Shown: in pieces, positions 6,860 through 15,515 of the stretch
Layout: each line of letters opens with the position of its first letter
Position numbering within the stretch: the stretch's first letter is position 1
Assembly: GCF_002161595.1 (NCBI RefSeq)
Contig: NZ_NFID01000002.1
Location: forward strand, 62,001 to 126,000
From: Gemmiger sp. An50
GTDB taxonomy: Bacteria; Bacillota; Clostridia; Oscillospirales; Ruminococcaceae
DNA length: 64,000 nucleotides
Direction: 5' to 3'
The notes under the pieces: model-generated
What the model was told of the DNA's origin: nothing
Database searches by the model: none
Seen by the model: only the letters and a program-made list of their open reading frames with translations
Program-made: the position numbers and the translations under genes

Positions 6860-8247
6860 AGCGCGTTCACCAGTTCCTTGAAGTGGCGGCCACGCACCTC
6901 AAAGTTGGGGTACAGATCAAAGCTTGCGGATGCGGGCGACAGGCTGACCACATCGCCGGGCTTTGCGTTCTTGCGGGCCAGCTGCACCGCCTCGGCCATA
7001 TCCTCGGCGTGCTCGATGACCAGGCCACTCTCTGCAAAGCCGGGGCAGGCGCGCACTGCTGCCTCGATCTTGGGACCGGTCTGGCCCATGAGCACCAGCA
7101 CCTTCACATGGGCCAGGATCTCGGGAGCCAGCGGCTCGTAGGGAATCTTCTTGTCATAGCCACCGGCGATAATGATGATCTTCTGGTCGAAGCTGCGCAG
7201 GCCCGCGATGGTGCGGGTGGGGCTGGAAGCGATGGAGTCGTTGTACCACTGCACGCCGTCCAGCAGGCGCACCGGCTCGATGCGATGCTCCACGCCGGTG
7301 AAGCTGGAGCCCACCTTGGCCATGGCTTCCACCGGCACGCGGCCCCACACGGCGGCACATGCTGCCAGCAGGTTCTCGATGTTATGCACACCCCGCAGCT
7401 TGATCTCGTCCTTGTGCAGGATGGGGGTCACCGCGCCGTTTTCCGCCATGCAGAGCATGCCGTCCTGGCGCAGGAACGCGCCGTTGTCGGTTTCCCGCAG
7501 GCGGGTAAACCAGCACTGGGTGCCCTTGCAGTCCGCCTGCATGCCCCGGGTGATCTCGTTCTCGTAGCCCAGCACCGCGCGGCAGCTCTCGTCCTGCCAG
7601 AGCAGGATGTTACGCTTGGCATCCACATACTCCTGCATATCCTTATGGTGATCCAGATGGTTGGGGGTCACGTTGGTGACCACCGCAACCTTGGGGCTGC
7701 GGCGCATGCTGATCAGCTGGAAGCTGGAAAGCTCCACCACGGCCTCGTCCGCCGGGTCGATCTGGTCCAGGATGGGCAGCAGGGCCCGACCGATGTTGCC
7801 GCCCAGATGCACGGTACGGCCCGCCGCCTCGAACATGGCGGCAATCAGGCTGGTGGTGGTGGTCTTGCCGTCCGAACCGGTGACCGCGGTGATCTCGCAG
7901 GGGCAGTACTCGAAGAACAGCTCCATTTCACTGGTCACCAGGCTTCCCGCCGCCTTCGCTGCCTGCAAAGCAGGCGTATAGTATTCGAAGCCCGGCGTGC
8001 GCATAATGATATCCTGCCCGGCCAGGCCGTTCAGGTAATCCTCGCCCAGGCTCAAGTTCACGCCCAGCTGGTTCAGAGTGCCGGCATAGTCGCCGAAGTC
8101 CGCCAGCTGTTTTTTATCGCACAGCGTCACCTGCGCTCCCATGGCGCAGAACTGCCCGATCAGTGTTTTGTGGCTTACACCGGCACCGATGAAGGCCACC
8201 TTTTTTCCCTTGATGAATTCGGCCAGCCGCTGCTGATCCTTCTGCAT
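6856..8247 (-). CDS. murD: UDP-N-acetylmuramoyl-L-alanine--D-glutamate ligase (MurD)
   Basis: 463 residues, the usual MurD length. The enzyme adds D-glutamate to UDP-MurNAc-L-Ala using ATP in the cytoplasmic stage of peptidoglycan synthesis. The N-terminal Rossmann-like domain (KKVAFIGAGVSHKTLIGQF) binds the UDP part. The ATP loop is VTGSDGKTTTTSLIAAMFEA (about 119-138). ELSSFQL, TPNHLDHHK and YNDSIASSPTRTIAGL follow in the order expected for Mur ligases. The ATG has AAAAGGGG upstream. It stands alone from the dcw cell-wall cluster, heading an operon with a GNAT gene and a PLP lyase. Confidence 0.95.
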   Translation of the reverse strand: MQKDQQRLAEFIKGKKVAFIGAGVSHKTLIGQFCAMGAQVTLCDKKQLADFGDYAGTLNQLGVNLSLGEDYLNGLAGQDIIMRTPGFEYYTPALQAAKAAGSLVTSEMELFFEYCPCEITAVTGSDGKTTTTSLIAAMFEAAGRTVHLGGNIGRALLPILDQIDPADEAVVELSSFQLISMRRSPKVAVVTNVTPNHLDHHKDMQEYVDAKRNILLWQDESCRAVLGYENEITRGMQADCKGTQCWFTRLRETDNGAFLRQDGMLCMAENGAVTPILHKDEIKLRGVHNIENLLAACAAVWGRVPVEAMAKVGSSFTGVEHRIEPVRLLDGVQWYNDSIASSPTRTIAGLRSFDQKIIIIAGGYDKKIPYEPLAPEILAHVKVLVLMGQTGPKIEAAVRACPGFAESGLVIEHAEDMAEAVQLARKNAKPGDVVSLSPASASFDLYPNFEVRGRHFKELVNAL

Positions 8248-8319
8248 ATTGCAAAACCCCTTTTCCCTTTGATGGAACTTGATTTCTTTGGATTGGTGTG
8301 ATCAAAATGGTCTGTTGCT

Positions 8320-8348
8320 ATTATAGTCACTTTTGGCCGCCCGCGCAA
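8320..8348 (-). promoter_or_regulatory. murD operon promoter
   Basis: TTGCGC-N17-TATAAT on the minus strand, about 75 bases upstream of the murD start. The remainder of the 315-bp divergent region (8349-8562) shows only a weak possible promoter for the rightward lipoprotein gene. Confidence 0.65.
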
Positions 8349-8562
8349 CCAAATCCCCCGGCCTTACCGGGCATTTCGGCCATTTGGCGGCAAAACCGGC
8401 AGACAACCGACAAAATTTACGCTTTATTTACGGATTTTGCGTCATTTATCCCGGTGCGGGTTTGTATTTTACCGCGTTTTTTGATAAGCTAGATATGTAT
8501 GCTTTCCGGCATTTTTTCACCATTACCGGCCCATCCGGCCGTTTACCGAAAGGACCTTTTCC

Positions 8563-10158
8563 ATGAGATTTCATCGTATTCTCTGCCTGTTGCTCTGCCT
8601 GCTCCTGACAGCCGGAGTTCTCACCGGCTGTGGCTCCGGCGGAGCCAGCTTCACCTGGCGTGTGGATCACGTGCCCGCCAATCTGGACCCCCAGATCGCT
8701 CAGGAAAGCCCCGAGCGCATCGCCGTGACCAACCTGTACCGGGGCCTCACCCGTATCGACGAAAACGGCGAGGCTGTACTGGACTGCGCGGAAAGCTACA
8801 CGGTGAGCGATGACGGCCTGACCTATACCTTTACCTTAAAGGACGGCCTGGCCTACACCAAACTCAAAAAGCACGAGAAGGAATATCCCCTCACCGCAGC
8901 GGATTTTGTGTTCGGCATGGAGCGAGTATTCCGGGATGAAACCTCCAGTCCCTATCGGGACCTGTACTCCAACCTGAAGGGAGCCGACGGCAGCGGCGCC
9001 CTGGGTGTGAGCGCACCGGACGAGCGCACGGTAGTTTACCAGCTGAGCAGCCCCGACCCGGCATTTCTGGAAAAGCTGGCCCAACCGGGCGCCATGCCCT
9101 GCAACGAGGAATTTTTTGAACACAGCGCCGGGGCTTACGGTCTGAGCGCCGCCACCACGCTGGCCAACGGGTATTTCTATCTGTATAACTGGAACGAAAA
9201 CGGCCTGTTCCTGCGCCGCAGTGCCAGCAGCAGCCTGATCATCAGCCTGCGCATCGTGCTGGACACCACCACCCAGGCCACCCCCACGCCGCAGCCCGCC
9301 TCCGGCACCTCGGTGGCTCAGGAGCAAATCCCAGCCACCGGCGCGGCCGCCGTGGCTGCCGGGGATGTGACCGCCGCCATTGACGAGGCATCCGCCGCCG
9401 GGAGCCTGCCCTCCATCCCCTATACCGCCACCACCTGGGCTCTTGTTTTCAACTGTAAGGACGAACAGCTGGCCCCGCAAAGCGTGCGGCTGGCTCTGGG
9501 CGCCAGTGCCACGGGCATCGAACAGCTGCCCACCGGTTTTTCCGCCGCGGACGGACTGATCCCCCCCGCCATCCAGGTGAACGGTTCCGGATACCGGGAT
9601 GCGGTGGGAAGCCAGATGCCCACTGTGAGCGATGTGAAGGAGCTCTGCCGGACCGGTTTGAGCGAAGCCGGACTGCAGCAGTTCTCCGGTATTCAGGTGC
9701 TGTATCCGGAGGGCTCGACCTATCAGACCCTGATCGAACAGGTCAGCCAGCAATGGCAGAAGGAGCTGGGCGCATTCTCCGCCTACTTCACGCTGAAGGC
9801 CATGCCTTTGGATGAACTAAAAAGTACCGTTGCCAGCGGCGATTATCAAATCGCCCTGCTGCCCTTCTCCCCCTCCAGCGCGGACAGCGCAGCTTTTTTG
9901 CAGCAGTTCACCGGCGGTGCGCTCACCGGTTGGCAGTCCGCCTCCTTCGACAGCCAGGTCAGCCAGCTGTCCGGACAGCTGGACACCAGCGCTGAACAGA
10001 TCGCCCAGGCCGAGCAGACCTTACTGGCCGGCGGAGCCATCTCGCCCCTCTGGTACCAGGACCAGGCCCTGGTGATGGCACAGGGTGTGGACCATGTGGT
10101 GTTTGATCCCTTTGGCCCCGTGCTTGATCTCACCTGGGCGACCTATACAGGCAGTTAA
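8563..10158 (+). CDS. Peptide/solute-binding lipoprotein of an ABC transporter (SBP_bac_5 family)
   Basis: 531 residues. The N-terminus is a lipoprotein signal with lipobox LTGC (cysteine about 23), so the mature protein is lipid-anchored outside the membrane. Residues 35-120 match the OppA/DppA family start: VDHVPANLDPQIAQESPERI, NLYRGLTRIDENGEAVLDCA and DGLTYTFTLKDGLAYT. A Thr/Pro/Ala-rich segment (about 228-285) interrupts the usual domain, which makes it unlike a standard OppA. No permease or ATPase genes adjoin it, so it is an orphan binding protein whose ligand is unknown. AAAGGA precedes the ATG; two terminator-like hairpins follow. Confidence 0.85.
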   Translation: MRFHRILCLLLCLLLTAGVLTGCGSGGASFTWRVDHVPANLDPQIAQESPERIAVTNLYRGLTRIDENGEAVLDCAESYTVSDDGLTYTFTLKDGLAYTKLKKHEKEYPLTAADFVFGMERVFRDETSSPYRDLYSNLKGADGSGALGVSAPDERTVVYQLSSPDPAFLEKLAQPGAMPCNEEFFEHSAGAYGLSAATTLANGYFYLYNWNENGLFLRRSASSSLIISLRIVLDTTTQATPTPQPASGTSVAQEQIPATGAAAVAAGDVTAAIDEASAAGSLPSIPYTATTWALVFNCKDEQLAPQSVRLALGASATGIEQLPTGFSAADGLIPPAIQVNGSGYRDAVGSQMPTVSDVKELCRTGLSEAGLQQFSGIQVLYPEGSTYQTLIEQVSQQWQKELGAFSAYFTLKAMPLDELKSTVASGDYQIALLPFSPSSADSAAFLQQFTGGALTGWQSASFDSQVSQLSGQLDTSAEQIAQAEQTLLAGGAISPLWYQDQALVMAQGVDHVVFDPFGPVLDLTWATYTGS

Positions 10159-10183
10159 TTCGATTTATTTTTCTCCGGCTCGT

Positions 10184-10226
10184 ACACCCGGCAGGCCCAT
10201 TTTCCGGCTGCGCCGGGTGTTCTATT
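10184..10226 (+). terminator. Terminator after the binding-protein gene
   Basis: A 9-bp stem ACACCCGGC/GCCGGGTGT is followed by TCTATTTCC on the plus strand, 25 bases past the stop codon. Confidence 0.65.
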
Positions 10227-10240
10227 TCCTAAATTGCCGC

Positions 10241-10275
10241 GGGATGCTGCCCCGCATCCCCATTTTTAATTTTTC
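10241..10275 (+). terminator. Terminator-like hairpin in front of the CsoR gene
   Basis: The 7-bp stem GGGATGC/GCATCCC is followed by CATTTTTAATTTTT and then, within seven bases, by the csoR ribosome binding site. There is no room for a promoter between them, so it may be a second terminator for the upstream gene or an attenuator of csoR. Confidence 0.6.
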
Positions 10276-10297
10276 CCAACCCAAAGGAGGACCCGCT

Positions 10298-10570
10298 ATG
10301 CACTGCACGCACTGCCAACATTCCGCCGACGTGAACCGCCGCCTTGCCCGCATCAGCGGCCAGCTGAACGGCATTCGGGAGATGGTGAACGAGGGACGCC
10401 CCTGCGGCGACCTGCTGACCCAGCTTTCCAGCGTGAACAGCGCCATCACTCAGGTGGCAAAGCTGATTCTCACCGAACATCTGGAACACTGTGTGCGCAG
10501 CGGCGAGGACACCGACCAGGTGATCGCCCAGCTGCAAACCGCCATTGACCAGTTCGCCAAGCTGAAGTAA
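10298..10570 (+). CDS. CsoR/FrmR-family (DUF156) metal- or electrophile-sensing repressor
   Basis: 90 residues, a typical length. The all-helical family forms tetramers that leave DNA on binding Cu(I), Ni(II), persulfide or formaldehyde. The core RLARISGQLNGIREMV is followed by the ligand cysteine in RPCGDLLTQL (about 36) and by TEHLEHC with His and Cys four residues apart. This C-H-C set fits a copper-type CsoR rather than FrmR. An extra Cys/His motif (CTHCQH) occurs at the N-terminus. The ATG follows AAAGGAGGACCCGCT; in-frame upstream extensions lack a site. No copper ATPase or chaperone gene adjoins, so the target is elsewhere. Confidence 0.88.
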   Translation: MHCTHCQHSADVNRRLARISGQLNGIREMVNEGRPCGDLLTQLSSVNSAITQVAKLILTEHLEHCVRSGEDTDQVIAQLQTAIDQFAKLK

Positions 10571-10580
10571 TTTTGCATAC

Positions 10581-10622
10581 AAAAACAGCGCCCCGGCTTT
10601 TGAATCGCCGGGGCGCTGTTTT
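10581..10622. terminator. Bidirectional terminator between csoR and prs
   Basis: A 13-bp perfect stem ACAGCGCCCCGGC/GCCGGGGCGCTGT has AAAA on one side and TTTTA on the other, between two convergent genes. Confidence 0.92.
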
Positions 10623-10645
10623 ACTTTTCGTATAAAAGCGTTTTC

Positions 10646-11794
10646 TTATTTCACGTTGTAACGCTTCAGCAGGGCGTCGATCTTGCTGTGAGGATCGATG
10701 ATATCGCCGATGCTCATGTCGTGATTGATGGCGTCAACGAAATGAGCGATGTACTTGGACACATCCACCTCATGGAACCACTCGCGGCTGAGCAGCTCGG
10801 GGGTGCGGTAGGTCAGGTTAGTACCGAACACGCCGGAGATGATGCCCTCCTGGTAGGCCTTGTCGAACTCAGCCAGACCGTTGGTGTAAATCGCATAGGT
10901 GGCGTAGCAGAAGATCCGCTTGGCGCCGCGCTTCTTCAGCTCGTAGCCGATGTCCAGCATGCTCTCGCCGGAGGAGATGATATCGTCGGCGATGAACACA
11001 TCCTTGCCTTCCACGCTCTCACCCAGGTACTCGTGAGCAACGATGGGGTTGCGGCCGTTCACAATACGGGAGTAGTCACGGCGCTTGTAGAACATGCCCA
11101 GGTTTACAGCCAGCACGCTGGAGTAGTACATGTTCCGGTTGATGGCACCTTCGTCGGGGCTGATCACCATGAAGTTGTCACGGGTGGGCTTGAAGTCCTC
11201 GATGCACTTGAACATGGTCTTGAGCACCTGGTAGGTGGGCATCACGTTGTCCATACCCATCAGGGGCACCGCGTTGGAAACGCGGGGGTCGTGAGCATCG
11301 AAGGTGATGATGTTCTCAACGCCCATGCTGTGCAGCTCCTGCAGCGCGTAGGCGCAGTCCAGGCTTTCCCGGTAGGAGCGGCGATGCTGGCGGCTGCCGT
11401 AGAGCAGAGGCATGATGACGGTGATGCGGCGGGCCTTGCCGGAAGCAGCCTGGATCAGGCGCTTCAGATCCTGGTAGTGATCATCCGGGCTCATGCAGTT
11501 CTCGTTGCCGAACATCTTGTACTTGCAGCTGTAGTTGCCCACATCCACCACAAAGTACAGGTCGTCGCCGCGCACGCTCTCGCGGATTACGCCTTTGCCG
11601 TCGCCGGAAGAAAAGCGGGGGCACTCGCTGGGGATGATGAAGGTCTCGCGGTCCACGCCCTTTTCACGGGCCCAAGCCACCAGATGGCGATCGATCAGGG
11701 CGGTCAGCTCCTGGGCGCCGGGAGTGGCGATCAGACCGAGTTCAGCAACGCCGTTGCTTGCCATGAGGATCTCTGTACCGTTGGATTGATACAT
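10646..11794 (-). CDS. prs: Ribose-phosphate pyrophosphokinase (PRPP synthetase)
   Basis: 382 residues, longer than the usual 310-320. The enzyme transfers pyrophosphate from ATP to ribose 5-phosphate, giving PRPP for purine, pyrimidine, His and Trp synthesis. The N-terminal half carries VVDVGNYSCKYKMFGNENCMSPDDHYQDL and the catalytic-loop-like YGSRQHRRSYRESLDCAYAL; ITFDAHDPRV is the ribose/ATP-binding segment. The PRPP signature is DVFIADDIISSGESM (about 268-282). This long form, with about 60 extra residues at the two ends, occurs in Clostridia and parasites; I judge it a true PRPP synthetase. The ATG has AAGGAG nine bases upstream. Confidence 0.92.
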   Translation of the reverse strand: MYQSNGTEILMASNGVAELGLIATPGAQELTALIDRHLVAWAREKGVDRETFIIPSECPRFSSGDGKGVIRESVRGDDLYFVVDVGNYSCKYKMFGNENCMSPDDHYQDLKRLIQAASGKARRITVIMPLLYGSRQHRRSYRESLDCAYALQELHSMGVENIITFDAHDPRVSNAVPLMGMDNVMPTYQVLKTMFKCIEDFKPTRDNFMVISPDEGAINRNMYYSSVLAVNLGMFYKRRDYSRIVNGRNPIVAHEYLGESVEGKDVFIADDIISSGESMLDIGYELKKRGAKRIFCYATYAIYTNGLAEFDKAYQEGIISGVFGTNLTYRTPELLSREWFHEVDVSKYIAHFVDAINHDMSIGDIIDPHSKIDALLKRYNVK

Positions 11795-11865
11795 CGTTAA
11801 ACGCTCCTTACGTTGTTAAATGGTTGTTTTGCCCGGTTCGGGCAGACATCGTTCAACTTAATATT

Positions 11866-11894
11866 AACATAAAATTTACTTTTATGCTCGGCAA
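11866..11894 (-). promoter_or_regulatory. prs promoter
   Basis: TTGCCG-N17-TATGTT on the minus strand, about 72 bases upstream of the start; the -10 match is partial. The rest of 11895-12111 is T-rich and shows no gene or structure I can name. Confidence 0.45.
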
Positions 11895-12111
11895 TTCTCC
11901 GCTTTTCGTCATTTTCTGCGGCTTGCCCGGCCTTCTCTTTTTCCGTGCGTCAAAATTAGGCGTTTTGCCCAATTTTTCTGCCAAAAATGCTCCCCTTTGA
12001 CCGGCTACAGGGTGTTTTTTGTCCGATTTTCGCTCGTTATTTCCCTATCAAAATAACCAAACTTTTTCTTTGATCCTCGGTATTGTGCCCAATTTTTTAT
12101 TTTTCCTACGC

Positions 12112-12159
12112 AAAACACCCGGCCTTCACGGAATTTCTTCCAGAAAAGCCGGGTGTTTT
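12112..12159 (-). terminator. Terminator after ecfT
   Basis: A 12-bp perfect stem AAAACACCCGGC/GCCGGGTGTTTT, with the T-run at its end on the minus strand, lies three bases past the EcfT stop. Confidence 0.88.
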
Positions 12160-12162
12160 CAT

Positions 12163-12996
12163 TCAAATAAACGGGTTGTAATAGCGGCTGCCGTCCCAGA
12201 AGGTGAAGATCAGCGAGCCAATGGCGATCACTGCGCCCAGAATCAGCACCACCCAGTCCCGGGTGGCAAAAGGCCGTTTCGCATACCAGGTGCGGCGCTT
12301 GTTTTTGCCGAAGCCCCGCAGCTCCATGGCATTGGAAATGACCTCGATCCGGTTCAGGCTGCCCAGGATCAGCGGAAGCAGGATGTTTGCGCTGCCCCTG
12401 AGCCGGTCCATCAGCTTATCCTTGCCGGAAATATCCACACCACGGGCCTGCTGGGCCTGGTTGATGTTATGGTAATCCCGCTGCACATCCGGGATATACC
12501 GCAACGCCAGGGCCACCGCGTAGCCGATGCGGTAACTCACACCGATGCTGGCCAGGCTGGCGGCAAACTCGCTGGGATCGGTGCAGAGAATGAACACCAG
12601 GGCCAGCGGGATGACCACAACCACCTTCAGCGTCATGTTCAGGTGGTAAAACAGCTGCTGTGCCGTAAAGGTATAGGGCCCGATCAGCTGCACCAGCAGG
12701 GTGCGGCTCTGGTAGATTTCCACGCCGTATTCCGGCTTGAACAGATAAACGAACAGGTTGTTCAGCAAGAGGAAGACAAATGCCATCCACAAAATGAGCT
12801 TCACGTCCCGGTAACGCACCCGGCTGATCTTGAAGATGGCCAGGCTCATCACCAGAAAGACCACCAGCGCCCGGGTGTCGTAGGTAACCATGGTGGCCAC
12901 GCTGAACAGCAGGAACACGATCAGCTTGGTGGTGCCGGTAAGCTTATGCACCACGCTGCCCCGGGGCAGATAGGAAAGGATCAAACTGTTTGCCAC
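12163..12996 (-). CDS. ecfT: Energy-coupling factor transporter transmembrane protein EcfT
   Basis: 277 residues with about five or six membrane segments (25-45, 50-65, 75-95, 115-140, 255-275). EcfT is the membrane scaffold joining the ATPases to the substrate-binding S protein. It has both coupling motifs ending in Arg-Gly: QAQQARGVDI (about 201-210) and SNAMELRGFG (about 240-249). The start is a GTG (VANSLILSYLPRGS) with GGGAGG ten bases upstream; it overlaps the ATPase gene stop by 16 bp, which implies translational coupling. Confidence 0.92.
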   Translation of the reverse strand: MANSLILSYLPRGSVVHKLTGTTKLIVFLLFSVATMVTYDTRALVVFLVMSLAIFKISRVRYRDVKLILWMAFVFLLLNNLFVYLFKPEYGVEIYQSRTLLVQLIGPYTFTAQQLFYHLNMTLKVVVVIPLALVFILCTDPSEFAASLASIGVSYRIGYAVALALRYIPDVQRDYHNINQAQQARGVDISGKDKLMDRLRGSANILLPLILGSLNRIEVISNAMELRGFGKNKRRTWYAKRPFATRDWVVLILGAVIAIGSLIFTFWDGSRYYNPFI

Positions 12997-14702
12997 TTGT
13001 CGCGTACCTCCCGGTCGTAGTCGATAAAATGCTGCACAAAGGCCTCCGGCGGCTGGATGCCGCACTTCTGGGCCAGCGTAAAGAGACTGGTCTCCTTCAA
13101 AGCGGCCTGCTCCACCAGAGCACTGTCACACAGAAGCTCTGCGGGGGGCAGATCGCCGATCATCCGGCTCTGGCTGAATACCAGCGCCCGGCTGGTGTAC
13201 TCCAGCATCAGGTGCATGTCGTGGGTGACCATGATCACCGTGTAGCCCTTCTGATTCAAGCTGCGCAGAAATTCCATGATCTCGGTGTAATGGCGGAAAT
13301 CCTGACCGGCGGTGGGCTCATCCAGGATCAGCACCTTGGGCTGCATTACCAGCACGCTGGCAATGGTCACCCGCTTTTTCTGTCCAAAGGACAGAGCGGA
13401 TACCGGCCATTTCCGGAAGCGATACAGACCACAGATGGTGAGCGCCTCATTCACCCGGCGCTCCACTTCGTCCTCCGGCAGCTTCGCGGTGCGCAGACCC
13501 AGCGCCACCTCGTCAAAAATCAGGCTTTGGCTGATCATCTGGTTGGGGTTCTGCATCACGTAACCGATGTGTGCGGCCCGCTCCTTGATGGTGTCCCCCT
13601 CCAGGTTCCGCCCGTTCAGCCAGATGCTGCCGCTGCGGGGCGTTTCAAAGCCGCAGATCAGCTTGGCAAGAGTGCTCTTGCCCGCGCCGTTCCGGCCCAC
13701 GATGCTCACCATTTCGCCTTCGTTCAGGGTGAAGCTCACATCCCGCAGGTTGGTCACGCCCTCGCTGTAGCCGAAGCACAGGTCTTTCACCTCCAGCAGC
13801 GGAGCAGTGGCAGGAGCCTGCGGCCGGACCACCGTCTGCTGGTACCAGGCGCGGACCGCCGCCTTGTCCTGCTCGGTGAGGCGCAGTGTGTCCACATGGG
13901 CAGGTTCTTTCTCCGCCTCCAGCGACACACCTGCATACTTCAGCGCCGTGATATACAGCGGCTCCCGGATGCCGTTTTCCGTCAGCTGATTTCCGGCCAG
14001 CAGAGCTTCCGGGGTGGTGTCCGCCAGAATACGGCCCTCACCCATGAGCACGATCCGGTCCACGCTGCGCCAGAGCACATCCTCCAGCCGGTGCTCGATG
14101 ATGATCACCGTGGCCCCGGTCTTCTGCTGTACCTGGTCGATCAGCTCGATGGTCTGCTTGCCGGCAGCCGGGTCCAGGTTGGCCAGCGGCTCGTCGAACA
14201 GCAGGACTTTTACATCGTCCACCATTACACCGGCTAGGCTCACCCGCTGCTTCTGGCCGCCGCTCAGGGCGTGGGGCTCCTGCTCCAGCAGGGTATCCAC
14301 ATCCACCAGGCGGGCCACCCGCTCCACGGTCTTTTTCATCTCCGGCTGGGCAACGCACTGGTTTTCCAGTGCAAAGGCAATGTCCTCGCCCACGGTCAGG
14401 CCGATGAACTGGCCGTCCGGGTCCTGCAGAACCGTGCCCACGTGCTTGGACAGTTCAAAGATGCTGGCATGGGGCGCGTCCACTCCATCCACCAACAGGC
14501 TGCCGGTGCAGCTCCCCGGATAGCTGAAGGGGATCAATCCGTTGATGCAGCTGGCGATGGTGCTCTTGCCGCTGCCGGACGGGCCTGCAATCAGCACCCG
14601 CTCCCCCGGCTGGATGGCCAGGTCGATGTTGTGCAATGTGGGTTCTGCCTGGGCGTCGTACTGGAAGCCAAAATTCTTGAATTCAATAATGGGCTGTGCC
14701 AC
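12981..14702 (-). CDS. ECF transporter ATPase, two ABC domains fused (EcfA1-EcfA2/YkoD-like)
   Basis: 573 residues, twice the usual EcfA length. Domain 1 (about 1-235) has Walker A GPSGSGKST, LQDPDGQFIGLTVGEDIAFAL and the signature LSGGQKQRVSLAG with Walker B VLLFDEPLANLDP. Domain 2 (about 305-560) has Walker A GRNGAGKST, MQNPNQMISQSLIFDEVALG, the variant signature LSFGQKKRVTIAS and Walker B VLILDEPTAGQD. Both sites look catalytically complete. It powers vitamin or nucleobase-type uptake at the inner face of the membrane. The GTG start (VAQPIIEF) has GGAGG seven bases upstream; an in-frame GTG 12 codons earlier lacks a site. Confidence 0.93.
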   Translation of the reverse strand: MAQPIIEFKNFGFQYDAQAEPTLHNIDLAIQPGERVLIAGPSGSGKSTIASCINGLIPFSYPGSCTGSLLVDGVDAPHASIFELSKHVGTVLQDPDGQFIGLTVGEDIAFALENQCVAQPEMKKTVERVARLVDVDTLLEQEPHALSGGQKQRVSLAGVMVDDVKVLLFDEPLANLDPAAGKQTIELIDQVQQKTGATVIIIEHRLEDVLWRSVDRIVLMGEGRILADTTPEALLAGNQLTENGIREPLYITALKYAGVSLEAEKEPAHVDTLRLTEQDKAAVRAWYQQTVVRPQAPATAPLLEVKDLCFGYSEGVTNLRDVSFTLNEGEMVSIVGRNGAGKSTLAKLICGFETPRSGSIWLNGRNLEGDTIKERAAHIGYVMQNPNQMISQSLIFDEVALGLRTAKLPEDEVERRVNEALTICGLYRFRKWPVSALSFGQKKRVTIASVLVMQPKVLILDEPTAGQDFRHYTEIMEFLRSLNQKGYTVIMVTHDMHLMLEYTSRALVFSQSRMIGDLPPAELLCDSALVEQAALKETSLFTLAQKCGIQPPEAFVQHFIDYDREVRDKWQTV

Positions 14703-14818
14703 GGCGGTTCCTCCGTTTTCGTTGCTCTTCCCGCGCACCGGAAGATGAGGCGGCGGTGTTGAAAGGGGGGCATTCCCCCGGGAAAGTTCGCCTGCGTTTT
14801 AAAGCAGACAGTTCAAAG

Positions 14819-14863
14819 AAAAAGCGGGGCTTTCGGCGCATTTTGCCGGAAGGCCCCGCTTTT
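14819..14863 (-). terminator. Terminator between the UPF0397 gene and the ECF ATPase gene
   Basis: Stem AAAGCGGGGC/GCCCCGCTTT on a longer imperfect hairpin is followed by TTTTTCTTTG on the minus strand. It would partly separate the SAM hydrolase/S-component pair from the ATPase/EcfT pair; no clear promoter follows, so read-through may matter. Confidence 0.75.
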
Positions 14864-14894
14864 GTTCGGGATCAAGGCCAACCAGGCCGATGGA

Positions 14895-15437
14895 TCAATC
14901 CTTGTTCAGGGAGCCCTTCTTGGTGCGGGTCTTGGCGTAGGCAACCAGCAGGATGGTGCCTACCACGCCAGTGGTGATGGCGTTCACGATACCGGCGGTC
15001 AGGCCCTGGGCAAACAGCTTCTCAATGGGCTCGTTGTAGATCACGATGTCCAGAACAGGAGCCACTACACCCCAGCAGACCACATGGGCGATCAGCTGAG
15101 AAACGTTGAACAGGATGATCTGCTTTTTGCCGAACTCGCCGCTCTCCAGATCCAGCTTGCCCAGGAACAGACCGGTCAGCAGGCCGAACACGCCGGAAGC
15201 GATGATCCAGCTCCACCAGGGACCATAAGCGGTGAAGTCCACCAGAGCATGGCCGATCAGGCCGATCACCAGGCCGGCGATGGGGCCGAACAGACCAGCG
15301 AATACCGCCTGGATGGCGTACTGCAGGCTCACATAGGTGTTGGGTACCGGGGTAGGAATGGAGATCTTGCCCAGCACAAAGAACAAAGCTGCGCCAATAC
15401 CGATGGCGACAACAGTTTTTACAGACATTTTTTTCAT
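14895..15437 (-). CDS. UPF0397-family ECF transporter S component
   Basis: 180 residues with about five or six membrane helices. It matches the UPF0397 family strongly: SVKTVVAIGIGAALFFVLGK at 4-23, IPTPVPNTYVSLQYAIQA and FGPIAGLVIGLIGHALVDF, then WWSWIIASGVFGLLTGLF. S components bind the substrate in the membrane and dock on EcfT. Members usually sit beside a double ATPase and EcfT, as here. The substrate of this family is not settled; the SAM hydrolase gene next to it points toward methionine, adenosine or a related compound (inference). The ATG has GAGGGAATCGTC upstream. Confidence 0.88.
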   Translation of the reverse strand: MKKMSVKTVVAIGIGAALFFVLGKISIPTPVPNTYVSLQYAIQAVFAGLFGPIAGLVIGLIGHALVDFTAYGPWWSWIIASGVFGLLTGLFLGKLDLESGEFGKKQIILFNVSQLIAHVVCWGVVAPVLDIVIYNEPIEKLFAQGLTAGIVNAITTGVVGTILLVAYAKTRTKKGSLNKD

Positions 15438-15515
15438 GACGATTCCCTCACTTTTTCTTGTATGGATCACGGGCCGGGGGCACGCAAGAATTCCCTAAAC
15501 CGGCCCGGGCGGACC

